This document shows positions 48,403 through 59,320 of a stretch of 64,000 nucleotides of DNA, in pieces. This DNA is from Dysidea avara (lineage: Eukaryota > Porifera > Demospongiae > Dictyoceratida > Dysideidae): the NCBI RefSeq assembly GCF_963678975.1, contig NC_089274.1:30195053-30259052 (forward strand). The letters are read 5' to 3'. The notes beneath the pieces were generated by a model, which had not been told where the DNA came from, ran no database searches, and saw only the letters and a program-made list of their open reading frames with translations. A program made the translations under genes and the position numbers. The stretch's first letter is position 1, and each line of letters starts with the position of its first letter.

Positions 48403-50478
48403 TATTAGTGTTTTGTGATCATGTACAGTCGATTTCAGATTACTTTCTGCATGTAATTGAACAATTTGCAATGTGACTGTTCGAACATATGAACTAATTG
48501 TTTGCAACCTTGCTTCTTTACTTGCGTGTGTGCATGTGTGTAGTATGTAGAATTGAGCCAGTAATTTCCTAAACATTTGTTGAGTATGTGTCATACACTG
48601 TTCCTAATCAGGGACGAAACTAGCATGTTAGTGATGCTAGTATACCCAAAGTGTCCTAATTTGAGAGGTCTAAACAACTACAAATGAAACCATTAATGGT
48701 GTCAAGGTATATGTCCTGATTTCAAGTACTGTATTGTCAATTATGGCCTGGGCACTTATTACTTTCAGGAAAGTGTTTACCCTAGCCACAAGACTGGTGA
48801 CTATAATTTACAAGACCAAAAATCATATTCCTTGGGATCAACTTGAGATATTGTCTTCTTGATATATTCCACATAGATTTCAAGTTTAAAATGCTTTTGC
48901 TTCACGTTTCTGTGCTAGGAGTTCCTGTGAAACCGGGCATTTATTTCTGTTGCACGGCTCTATACCGTATCTAGCAACTACAGTGTGTATGATATAATTA
49001 TATGGGACTGGCCGTAGTGCACCATTAGGAGTATTATTTTATCATTAAATTTCATGATTTACCTTCTTGTTTGTTTGGTGTCAAATTATGTTCAGCCAAT
49101 GTAATAGCACTGAGAGAGGTATGTGGACTATTTCGTATATTTCTTGAATTAAAATGTATATTTTCTTATTCACAGGCATTCTGAGAAACTGAAATCATAG
49201 CATAAAAGATATATTGGGCCAGGGGCTGAGGGAAGAACTGTGAAGGAAGAGAACATTTAAGTAATATCCAACTGTCACTAGATGATAATAATGCTCCATG
49301 ATGTGTTTGTGGTTGGACAAAAGTTGTGATAATGTATGTGCTTATCATCTGCAAGGAACATGGATGTGTAGACTATAATTGACCAAACATGTTATATTAC
49401 AGTACATTGTCAAGCAGCATCACGATGAATTATTTACATACACCACGTGGAACTCTCAAGTTGTTTGTAGGTAACCACTAGTTCCCTTTAGGAATTATAT
49501 TTACGAAAGGTATTGCTAGTATACCAAATAGTCCTTGGTCATTGAAATAAAAAATTAAGTACAAGTAACACAAACACTAGTTATGCTATAACATTGTGAT
49601 CACAAGTAATGCTGTTCATTGAATTATACAATAATATTTCAGTTGAGTTCCTTGCTTGTGAATAGTTTTCACAACTGCTTGATACGTAGTTACAAACTTT
49701 GATCAGACTCTAGAGTCAGCTATGTTCAATCCAGTTGGTAGTAACCAGCTGCTCATTGGGATTCATGCCTCATTTACCCTGTAACAATTATAAACAGTTC
49801 ACTATTAATATGTACAAGTACACAAATATTGGCTTTCGCAGATAGTGAGGAAGATAATATAACAGATATGCCTTTAGTAATGTTTGACATTGTTTGCACT
49901 TTGTACAAGCAATGCTTCCCTTTTATCATGTCACCTTGCAGGACGTACACAGTAATTTTGAAAGGAGTTTTCTCTGCAGCTAAGTGACTGTTATATTAGA
50001 GTATTATAATTGCCTGACTGCTTTATTAGAGTATCTCACCAAATAATACTCTTCAGAACAAGCATTGCTATTGCATGACAAACACTATTTACAAGGTGAA
50101 GGCTCCTGTTTCATGAAAGATCCCATGATTTCTGTATACCTGTGGTTTGAATTTATGTAAAGGGGTTTCCTGAAACTTGCCCCTGCCTTGGAAGTACAAA
50201 ACTCATGTAACCTAGTAGATATTTTCTGTTGCATACAAGATTGTGTGTAAGAAATTAAAAGTATGCACTAGTCACTCTGAACTGCTTAGCTTTATTTCAC
50301 TTTTAAACCGATCATGCATGTATATACAAGGGAGTATCATGCTGGCCTGTGTTGCACACTACATTTGAACCCTTCATATATGCCTTGAGATTTTGACTCA
50401 TTGTTACTAGTAGCAATATTGTGTAGTCTCAAGTCTCGTCTTGATTGTATATCGACTTTGGTAGACCGTGCAGCAAGT

Positions 50479-50736
50479 TAGTTTTATGCCATCCACCCCT
50501 TCACAAAAGTAAGGGTCTGCAGCTGGTGAAATACAGATACTAAATAATTTCAAAAGGAATTCAATTAGACAGTGTATGTAATTGCTAGTTATGTCAGATG
50601 ATTACCCTTCAAAAGCATTGCATTGCCAAGGTGATTTGTGTGTAAACGTGATTGATACACACAACTAAATCTGAGTGGTAGAAATCATTAAGTATCTGTA
50701 TTTCACTTTTTGCAAAGGAGCAGGCGGTGCCGACTA
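50479..50736. mobile_element. Diverged TAGTCTGGCGCC-tip MITE in C2
   Basis: Counterpart of 43933-44190 at the same place in C2, with scattered differences. Confidence 0.7.
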
Positions 50737-50817
50737 GTCCCTGTGGCACCTCCTTGTGCAATGTGTATGTACATGCATACAAAGCTTTAATAGTTGTCCC
50801 ACTCACTTTTACATTAA

Positions 50818-51261
50818 GGCCCCTATTGGTGATTGTTAGTTTCTCATCCACTGCCCACATCCTTCTTAAGCTACCGCATGGTAAGCCATTATTTACTCTG
50901 TGAATGCTCAGAAGAACACGTGATACCAAACTGTTACAATATTTTGTTGATGAACGCTACCATGCGCTATATATCGCCAGAACTGTTGTTTTCCTTAGCA
51001 AATTGCTGTAGTGCCAGTTGCAATTGTGTTCTATCGACTTCATCAAAGCAGGCTTTCAGTTGACTGTCGAAAAACAGTCGGTGATCACGAAAATTAGAAT
51101 CAGCTGGTGAAGGAAATGCTTGTAGTGACAATTTGGACAAGGTCTGTACATCAGTGTGTTAATATTATAAATAATGGCATAATGGTAATACCCTCCCTCC
51201 CGCCCGCATCATAATAATTAAAAAGGCTGGATGAGAAACTAATAATCACCAAATAGGGGCC
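50818..51261. mobile_element. Harbinger-like MITE private to C2, TSD TAA
   Basis: GGCCCCTATTGGTGATTGTT at the left, the complement ending AATAGGGGCC at 51261. TAA flanks both ends (50815-50817 and 51262-51264). The matching place in C1 (about 44263-44275, TACATTAATCTAAATA) is uninterrupted, which fixes the 3-bp duplication directly. Confidence 0.88.
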
Positions 51262-51800
51262 TAATCAAAATATTACTCCTATTTTATAGCGGCTGCCACA
51301 AAATTTCACAGATGCATATCAACAGGAGTAATGTAATGTACAATTGTAAAGGACTGGTTGTATCATATTTCTATCGCTCTTAATCCTCTTACATCTGTTC
51401 CCAGTGATCCAAGGGCAGCTGGGTACCCGGACAGCTGACAAACCACTTAGGTGTTCGTATTTACTGGTGTTTCACCGTATCTCTCTGTGCTTGAATCCAT
51501 TAAGTAGACACTGGTCCGCCAAAGCACCCATGTGGCAGCATAGTAACGAATCACTGATATAATCTATGGTTCAAGTGCCGCATAAAGATTACGCGCTGCG
51601 CTTTAGATTGAAATACGTAGTAAATGCACGGAAGAAAACGGAATAAGGACATCACGAAGGTATAAACGTTATACCTTTGAAGTTTTATACCAACAAGGTA
51701 GGGATAACCGTCATACTCCATGGTATAACCTTCAAACTTCATTTTTAACAGTGTATTTTGAGTACAGGAGGATGAGAAACTAGTAGTTTATGTGGCCTAA

Positions 51801-52611
51801 ACAGTGCATGGGTGAATTGTATAGCTAATATGCTGTTGAGACCACTGACACCTGCCTAATGGAAAATATGCACTTGCTTATTTAGCCATGAGTAGCTAAG
51901 CACCAATAAGCAAGTGCATGCATGGCTCCAGTGGACAAGTGCAACAATTGCATGCATGAAGAATTAACACTGCGGTGACTATAAGCAAGCCTCTGTGCTG
52001 CATAACTAAATGACAAGCATGCAGCCCATAAAACAGCTGAAGTGGGAAAATATAACATAACGACATCAATATAAATATTTTCATCAATTCAGTGGTAATG
52101 TACTGCATAGGGCATAGCCAGACTTAAGGTGCATCTGAGAGCATGCCTCCCAGGAAATGTTTTGAAAATAGGTTGGAAACTTGTGGTATTTTAGTCAATG
52201 AAAATAGCACAATTTTTAGGCAGCAAATTCAAGCTCAAGACCAGCTATACGGATGACATCTGGAAAATATCTCTACTGCTACTGCAATTATACCGTCTAA
52301 ATGTGTTGGAGTGTCACAGTGAATGTGGATGGGAAAGCCTGAGTGCTCTATCAGCAAGGGCAGTGGAGCAGGCCAAAGAGTCCAACTTACAGCTAGCTAG
52401 GCTGAAGTTGCAATTCTAAAGTGGAACCCCCCTTTTTAAAAGTCTGGATCCGCCCCTGGTCAATCACAGGTCACAGGGTGACTAATACGCGCCTAATACG
52501 CATGCACTAATCGTTACAGTGACCGGAAGAATACTGAAAGTACGTAACCTAGTAACAGAGAGTGCCGGTGGCGGTTACAGAGAGGGGTTACAGCATAGCT
52601 TCGGTGGCACC
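51801..52611. other. Upstream region of the EPAC-like gene
   Basis: 52130-52460 looks like an old repeat (edges GCCAGACTTAAGG and AAGTCTGGATCCGCCCCTG), containing a 73-codon chance frame. 52460-52611 is richer in CpG (TACGCGCC, GACCGGAAG) and is the likely promoter and 5' UTR. The GACCGGAAG box resembles an ETS site; no TATA box is evident. This is inference only. Confidence 0.35.
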
Positions 52612-55600
52612 ATGATGACTACTAGTGCACTAATGAGTACACAATGGATTAGTTGTCTCGATAAAAGGTTTTCAATGGTTAAGATTCAATTCGTTTATAT
52701 CTTATTGTTGCGTAGACAAGAATACAGAACTGAGGAGGATGTGGATACTGTGTTTGTGATATTCAGGGTATGCTGTATTGGTGAATGGTAGCTAGCTAAA
52801 TGTTTTATTTGTCTATTTACATTATACTCACTAACTTGTTCAGGTGGGTTCAAGCTTCTTTTTTCCATGTGTTTGGTGTAAAGGTTCTATGCTCAATACT
52901 TAGCTTCAGTTTAGCTACTCCTTGCTTCACAGACCTCTTTGCAGGTCCCTAGACTGATAGTTACTAATACTGTCAGAAGTCAGTTTATTACGCATTTCAG
53001 AGTATTAAAAACAAAGTGATTTGATTGTTTAGGTGTTAGATATGCATATGTCTGCTAGATCATAGTGCTAAAGTGCTGTATTGCTACATATTCAACTGCA
53101 GTGCTGTAGAAGAATTATCCTAGTTTCTAATACACTTGTTTTATACACAGGAGCTGAAAGTGTTTGAACGTTACCCATCACCTGTTTTAATGGACATATG
53201 TCGTTATGTAGAATATGAGAGCTTACCGAGCAAAGTTACATGTAAGCGTTATAGAGTGTTGTCACATGCTGTATACTGAAGCTTGTAGCTGCTTTTTGAA
53301 GTCTGATTACTGGTGGTGTCTTTAGTCACATTTGTTTAAGCTGCACCTCGCCAGTACTATAATTATTTAGTTTATTTCTACATGCCAACAATGTGCATGA
53401 CTCATGTATGTATGTCAAACTTTGCATATAAATTGTGACTGTATTATTTGTTTGATAGTAATACTATGCAATGCATGCACAGCACACATATTGATATTTA
53501 TGCTGTACTGCTGTATTTCCTAATTTTTAAGTGTTTCATCAGGGTGATGTTGGAACACACTGGTATGCGGTGATTTCTGGCTCTTTAGATGTTTGCTTGG
53601 TCGATTCTGATTGTCCTGAGAAGGTACACTGCACCTCCTAAAGAGACGTGTGTGTGTGCGTGCGTGTGTGTGTGTGTGTGTGTTCCAAGCAAGGCTGGTG
53701 GTCCAATTTCATGATGTATTTCATGTTAGTGGTGTGTGTGGGACTACTGCTCTAGAAGAAGGCTGCTCTTTTTTTCTCAAGAATATTTCAAGAAATGATT
53801 AAAATTGTGGGTTGTATCTCCGTTGTTACAAATGCTTTAATAGTGGATTTGACAATCAGCAGTACTTTCCACTATGGCTTTATGAGGTAATTCTCAATCA
53901 AAGTATGGTTCTTTTAAAAATGAATTGTATGGTTTCAAAAATTTAGGTTGGCTTAATTTGGCTAGTTATGACACTGACTTCATACCAACTCAGCCATCAT
54001 GGGTGTAGTTGTGGTAGTCGAGAGCCACTGTTGTCTACTAATATTAAAATCTACCTTCTAATATGGTGTTGATGATGTCCAACAGTGGCTTGAGCCATTA
54101 TGGTGTTGCAGATGTAGCTGGACATCAAGACAGAGTCTCAGGGTTTTCATATTTCCTAGGTTGGCACTTCGGTATGTCAAAAGAGACTGTCAGGCTTAAG
54201 CGATGTCAAACACTGAAAAATCATATAGTCGTTATCAATTCTACTTGTCTGAAGGCAATAGTAAGTAAGTCGGTCAGGCAGTAGAATATTCCTCTAGCTA
54301 CTGTAAATAACCGTTTAATTTCATACCAACGTATTGGTCATACTGAAGACACTATTCGTCGTATTGGCATTAAATATTAATTCTTAGTATTTGCTTTGTG
54401 TGTGTGTGTGTGCATGTTTATTTTTGGCATTGTATCTATAGCTGTATTTGTGTTTTGTACTCTTCTTCACAGGGCTCCACTGAAAATCAGTATTTGGTTA
54501 CTGAGTGGACCCTCTGTTTAAAAATTACAATTACGATTACACTTTTGGGCATGATACTGCCAAGGTGCCATGAAGGTATTATGAAGCTGGTTTCTAGCTT
54601 ACTCTGGATTGTCTGGCAGAAGTAACTACAGTAAGCCTTCAGTTATCCGAACCTCGTTTATCTGAAGTTGGAATGACTGTTCTATTAGACTATTTTGAGT
54701 ACAGGTGTGTGTTCTGTTAGAGTATTTCAACAGAGCTCTGCATATACCGTATAGAGGGAAACTTTGGTTGGGGAAAATTTTGGCGAATTTGGTGATTTGC
54801 TACAAATTTGCCAAAGTTTTAGTCCACCAATTACTCGTAGCGTCTCAGATTAGTATCTTTATAGCTAAACATTGAGCTTGAATTTGCCAAAGTTTATTTC
54901 GCCAAATGCAATTTACTTTGCTATTCGCCAAAGTTTACCCCTGCCAAAGTTTCCCTCTATACAGTAAATGCAGTCCAAACATTTCACTTACCTGAGACAC
55001 ATTGGGGTTTGGATAACTGAGGGTCTACCGTATCGCAACAGCAATTGTAGAAAGCTCATAGTTGCTTTAAACAAGAGGCAGTGAAGCACAAAACATAATT
55101 ATGTAGGTACTAGTAGCTAAACAGAATCAAGTGTTCAGTTGCAGCTATAGCTACATGTATGCTTAAGGCTAACAAACTGTCTGATCTTTAAAATGTCAAC
55201 GTTACTTTTAGCCACTACATCTTAGTTTCCACTCAAATATTACAGATAAGTGGAGCTAATTCATATGCTATCTAAATGCTTAGTAATATACTAGCTATGT
55301 AGCTACAAATTATAAATAGTAACACAGCTACTTCCTCCCAAAGTCTGCACTGGGAATCAAGTAGCACACTCCATTTAGTCTTACCTGAAGAATTTGCTTC
55401 CAGCAGACTGATTGTCACACGTGTTCAAATTACTCCTATTGGGTATTGGGACTACTGTACTATTGTATCTCTCCATTCATCAAACACAAACCCTCTGTCT
55501 CTTTCTAAACCTTCTTACAACAACACTAAGTGGAGGAGTGGACCACCAAACACAACATCTTAAGTATTACACCCCCTGTACTTGATGTATCTGAGACTTC

Positions 55601-58354
55601 TTCAACTGCACCCTAAAACATTCTAAATCTCTTCAGCTGTAGCAGAGTCATGTGTACGCATCCTATTAACATACTCTGGGAAAACCGGCTAGTAACATTA
55701 AGCGTGCCAGCAAAACCACCTATCCACTAGTTGGATGGCAACAGAAATTGAGGTTGACACTTCTGTGTTGTCTCTAATCACTGTGGAGGTGTATTAGGGA
55801 AGTATCATTAGTAATGATGGGGAGCTGTATGCCAAGTTATCCAGGTAATTAGTCAAAGCAACTAGGATAATATTATTTGGATTCCTCCATCAGTTCATCT
55901 TTGCCAAAAAGTCTATGTCATGGTGCTCATAGGTGTGTTTGTCTTTCTACTGCAGTGGTCATCTTGTTGTAGTGGAAGTTTTGTCTGTGAAGACAAGGAG
56001 ACTGGAAGTGTTTCACATTTTATAATGGGGATTTTTTAGAGGTTTCTCAATTTCAATAGTAGTTGGATCACATTTCCTCTGAACAGTTGGCTGTAGAATT
56101 TGATTAGCCTAAATAGATGTTGTTTGGAGAACTTTTAAGTGTTATGTAGACGTATTTCATGGACCCAAGTTTCAGTGGAGAGATGTAGTTATTTGAGGGA
56201 TGGTCATTACAGTAGGTGTGGCAAGGCTCCTTTGTCAATGTTTGTTTGTAACTGTTTGTATGCCAATCATTGTTCATATTTACATGTTATTATTACATAG
56301 AATATCAGTATTTGTTCAATTGGAGAAGGAGATACCTTTGGAGAAAGTATTATATTTGGAGGGAAGAGGTATTCAGTAATATGATATGTACAACTTGTAG
56401 TGTTGTACTAGTATAATTTTATAGAAAAGTATCACTGTTTTGCTACTAACATGCCTGAGCGAGCCCCACACTAGTGAGTAGATGGTACGTACGTCTTGTC
56501 TAATTCATGGACGATTACAATAAAACACGAGTAACCTACAAATGCTTCCATATAGGGCTGGTACGTGCATTCATAACACAAACAATAACTGGCGTGATGT
56601 ACTGACACTCCATATAAGGCTGGTACGTACGTTCATAACATGAACAATAACTAGTGTGATTTACTGATGTTCTATTAAGTCTGGTATGTATGTTCGTAAC
56701 ACGAACAATAACCGACATGTTGTACTAATGCTCCATACAAGGTTGGTACATATGTATTATTTTTTCGTGCATCATCTAAATGGGCGACACATGATAGAGC
56801 TGAATCACTCCCTAGGCATCGCAAAGAGATTAACAGGTTACGAATGAAAAAGAAACATCAGAAAAAGAGGAATTGAGATGAAGGGCATGCAAGAAGAAGG
56901 GACAAACAGAAATGCCAGACCAAGCAGAATTTAGAAGAGTTATGAGATATCAGCACGACAAGCACAAGAGAGATCGCTTATCTACAGAACAACCGCATTT
57001 TACAACAACAAAGAACAGTTTACAATGCCAATCCCCAACTAGATACTCAGGGTACTCTAATAGATCGTGACAGCAGTTCCATCAACACTGCACAGTTTCC
57101 ACAGTTTTATCAACCAACTCTCATTGCTAAAATGACAGAATTTCATGCACATATGGATTCGTTGCAATTATGTAAATGTAAAGTGCATCAGAAATAGCTA
57201 GCTACATATGCCCTTTATATCTACAGTAAATTATCTAGCAAATTAATTATCTAGTAAATTACTAGTAATTTATCTTTTTAAATTATCTAGTAAATTACTA
57301 GCAAATTATCTTTTTCAATTTTGCACAATCTTGTTCATTCTTCTTCACCTACAAAATACCAAACACAACATAGCATATAGCTAATCTTCGACCATGCACA
57401 AGTACAATCCTGTGGAACTCAACTCACTCAGGCTCACCCCTTGATGTTGTTAACATCTGTGTAGTGGTATGCTAAGGAAATTAAAACATAATTTACTATT
57501 GTTAAAATACTGTAGTTACTTGTAGTTACTAGTATATTTGAGTTTGCTAGTTTTAGTAAATAATGAATAAAAAAATGCCATAACTCTCAAGTGATGTTGC
57601 TCCTCTAATTTAACTACATGCAAAGTTCTTATGATGCCATAGACAACAGGACAGAGACTTCCAAGCTTTTGAATAGCTGCTGTGTGATATGTGTTGATTG
57701 GTGGCTAAATATACTGTTAAGCCTGCCACGAGAAGACATTATTGAAACTCTGTACAGTAATTGAGAGCCAACTTTGTTTACCCCTACCTCATCACGTGAC
57801 CATGTTCACCACAAAATTATTTCCACAAGTACATAGCCTTTAGTATCATCTGGCAATTCATCAGCTTGTAGTGGAGTTTATATCCAGGCTGTGGCAGCTT
57901 GCCCACAAATCGTTAATGCAGACTTGCTGCATTAAAATGCCTTTATAATAAATAACCAAAAGGGTTGTGATTGAGTGGAAATTTCTATTTGTAGTCTTAT
58001 CACTTACTATATCATCATAAAAAAACAGTATTGATGATTTTGGCTTGTCATAAGACATGGATATGCACAATTCCCAAAATTTATTCTTGTATAGATCATT
58101 AATATTTATCTTTTATCATTGCGTGATTAAGCAAAGCTTCTCTTTAAAAGATAGTAATATAGCACCTGAAAACGTAATAATGACATGGTGTACATTAACT
58201 TGTTTATACTATATTAGCTTTTGATTCCTAGTAGGAAGATACAAACAGTACATTTTCATTTTACACATACATACATAGGTCTGCATCAGTGATTACTCTT
58301 GAGCCATGTGAATTACTGTGTGTTGAAGCAAACTACATGAAACAATTGTATGAG
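52612..58354 (+). CDS. RAPGEF4-like: EPAC/RAPGEF4-like Rap guanine nucleotide exchange factor, first six exons
   Basis: Exons: 52612-52667, 52716-52767, 53151-53241, 53532-53623, 56301-56368, 58279-58354; together 145 codons in one frame, every intron GT...AG. EPAC proteins are cAMP sensors that activate Rap1/Rap2. Seen: TQWISCLDKR then TEEDVDTVF (the EPAC N-terminus WIACLDKR...SEDVDIIF); FERYPSPVLMDICRYVEYES; TLFHQGDVGTHWYAVISGSL (cNBD-A strand and hinge); SICSIGEGDTFGESIIFGG, where FGES is the phosphate-binding-cassette Gly-Glu; then KRSASVITLEPCELLCVEA, with the Arg that contacts the cyclic phosphate. Start: GGCACCATGATG at 52612 gives an N-terminus of normal length; in-frame upstream ATG at 52519 is less likely. 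Intron 1 is only 48 bp; introns 4 and 5 (2.7 and 1.9 kb) are filled with repeats. DEP, second cNBD, REM, RA and GEF exons are not found before 64000, so the gene is partial here. Strong match by pattern; not confirmed by a search. Confidence 0.88.
53649..53684 (+). repeat. (GT)n microsatellite in intron 4
   Basis: GT repeats with a few GC steps. Confidence 0.9.
54135..54290 (-). repeat. SINE-like dispersed repeat, copy 1
   Basis: Shares CTTAAGCGATGTCAAACA...CTTGTCTGAAGGCAATAGTA with 59150-59320, and in inverse with 60184-60440 and 60890-61140. Lies in intron 4. Confidence 0.6.
54629..55030. mobile_element. Pogo/Tigger-like MITE, TSD TA, in intron 4
   Basis: CAGTAAGCCTTCAGTTATCC at the left; at the right GGATAACTGAGGGTCTACCG. 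TA flanks both ends (54627-54628 and 55031-55032). The GTTATCC(G/A)AAC block after the tip is typical of pogo/Tigger derivatives. It holds two TCTATTAGA-type motifs (54673-54730) and a nested MITE. Confidence 0.8.
54752..54959. mobile_element. 208-bp MITE, TAGAGGGAAACTTTGG tips, TSD TA
   Basis: TAGAGGGAAACTTTGGTTGG at the left, CCTGCCAAAGTTTCCCTCTA at the right, TA on both sides. The interior repeats (G/A)CCAAA / TTTGGC blocks. Inserted into the pogo-like MITE. I know this tip type from demosponge sequence (recalled, not checked). Confidence 0.85.
56545..56760 (+). repeat. Minisatellite, about 62-bp unit, about 3.5 copies
   Basis: Units start near CTCCATATAAGGCTGGTACG at 56545, 56608, 56670 and 56731 (period 61-63 bp) and contain TTCATAACACGAACAATAAC. 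Copies differ by several bases. Located in intron 5 of the EPAC-like gene. Confidence 0.85.
56951..57197 (+). pseudogene. Possible transposon ORF relic in intron 5
   Basis: A frame open for about 80 codons, preceded by other short frames rich in Arg/Lys (RLRMKKKHQKKRN). It includes TLIAKMTEFHAHMDSLQLCK and ends CKCKVHQK, stop. The Arg/Lys-rich start and FH.HM..L..C..C spacing recall the N-terminal region of Helitron/PIF1-type helicase proteins, but this is weak. Confidence 0.25.
57229..57315 (+). repeat. AT-rich short tandem array (AATTATCTAGTA)
   Basis: Irregular repeats of AAATTATCTAG(T/C)A and ATTACTAG in about 90 bp. Confidence 0.7.
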
Positions 58355-58557
58355 GTAATTATTGTTTGTACATATGGATAACATGACCATAACTAAAAGC
58401 ATTGTAATTTTGTTTCTATAAATCGTCCAAATACTGGAGCCTCAGTAATGAACACCAGTTATTCAAACTTCTCTGAAAATGATTTTTTCTAGTAGAGTGG
58501 TGAATGTTCTGTGTGATGGTCAGAAACTCTTTTATGGTAATTTTCATAACACAAGTA

Positions 58558-58844
58558 CACAAAAAATTTTGGAATTTTCAACTAGAGTAGGAACCTGACC
58601 ATAGCACATCAATAAAAAGTACTGAAGTAAGCTGGAGTAGTGCATGATATTAAATCACAGTAAAACAATAGAAGTGTTATATCCCTACTGTGCTCAAGAT
58701 ACCATAATGGAAATGCACAGTAGGGATATAACACTTCTTATTGTTTTACTGTGATTTAATATCATGCACTACTCCAGCTTGTTTCAGTACTTTTTATCGA
58801 TGTGCTATGATCTCTACTCTACTTGAAAATTCTATTTTTTTGTG
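58558..58844. repeat. 287-bp long hairpin (foldback MITE)
   Basis: Arms of about 130 bp around a loop of about 30 nt (ACTGTGCTCAAGATACCATAATGGAAATGCACAGT region). Outer tips are CACAAAAAA / TTTTTTTGTG with TA on both sides. The inner arm (GTAAAACAATAGAAGTGTTA, TATCCCTACTGTG) is almost perfectly paired. Just downstream of the last recognised EPAC exon. Confidence 0.9.
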
Positions 58845-59149
58845 TACTTGTTTGTTAACTTTTTTGTAAAATAAAATTATTATGACTGGTGAACCCACAT
58901 GTACCGCATCAACAGAAAAAAATGGTGCCATGTGCCCTAGCTATCAATTGTCGTCTGAAAAGTGAAGTATCCATTACACTTCGTTGTCAGCTATGCTCAA
59001 CCTGTTACACAGCATTACGGATCAAGAACTGTTCGAAAAGCACCTCTCCAATCAAAGTAGCCACTATAAAAAGTGCAAATGGTTTCCATTACTAAGGGAA
59101 GCCATCACATGCTACCACTAAACTGACACCTTTTGTTGTCAGCCAAAAC

Positions 59150-59320
59150 ACAAAGGAGGACCATGAAGAATGCATTGTACGTACTGCAGTATGCCAAAAG
59201 GCACGTGTCTGGCTGAAGCGATGTTGAACAGTGAAAAAATCAATCCTGTAGCCTTAGCCGTTATTGAGTTACGCTTGTCTGAAGGCATCAGTCAGTCAGT
59301 TGAACATTCCGTTTAAAAGA
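59150..59320 (-). repeat. SINE-like dispersed repeat, copy 2
   Basis: CGTGTCTGGCTGAAGCGATG...CTTGTCTGAAGGCATCAGTC with a GTCA/GTCAG end. Inverted relative to 60184-60440 and 60890-61140. Confidence 0.65.

Larger units (their letters stand above)
44981..51753 (+). mobile_element. C2, 6.8-kb direct copy of C1, TSD TA
   Basis: It starts CACTGTTAAAACAGTTGGTT and ends ATTTTTAACAGTG; TA flanks both sides (44979-44980 and 51754-51755). 44981-46381 matches 37980-39324 and 48400-51753 matches 39805-44826. Between them C2 has its own segment (about 46382-48402) with a hairpin, a foldback, a G-rich duplication and a pogo-like end, where C1 has other sequence. A Harbinger-like MITE (50818-51261) is private to C2. 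No protein recognised. Confidence 0.85.
37890..51797. mobile_element. Harbinger-like MITE split by C1 and C2, TSD TAA
   Basis: GGCCACATAAACTTAATTAT at 37890 pairs with the inverse ending GTAGTTTATGTGGCC at 51797; both continue into TTAGTTTCTCATCC. TAA flanks both (37887-37889 and 51798-51800). Without C1 (37980-44826) and C2 (44981-51753) the element would be about 290 bp. The 154 bp between C1 and C2 belong to it. The tips are related to 26868-28012. Confidence 0.7.
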
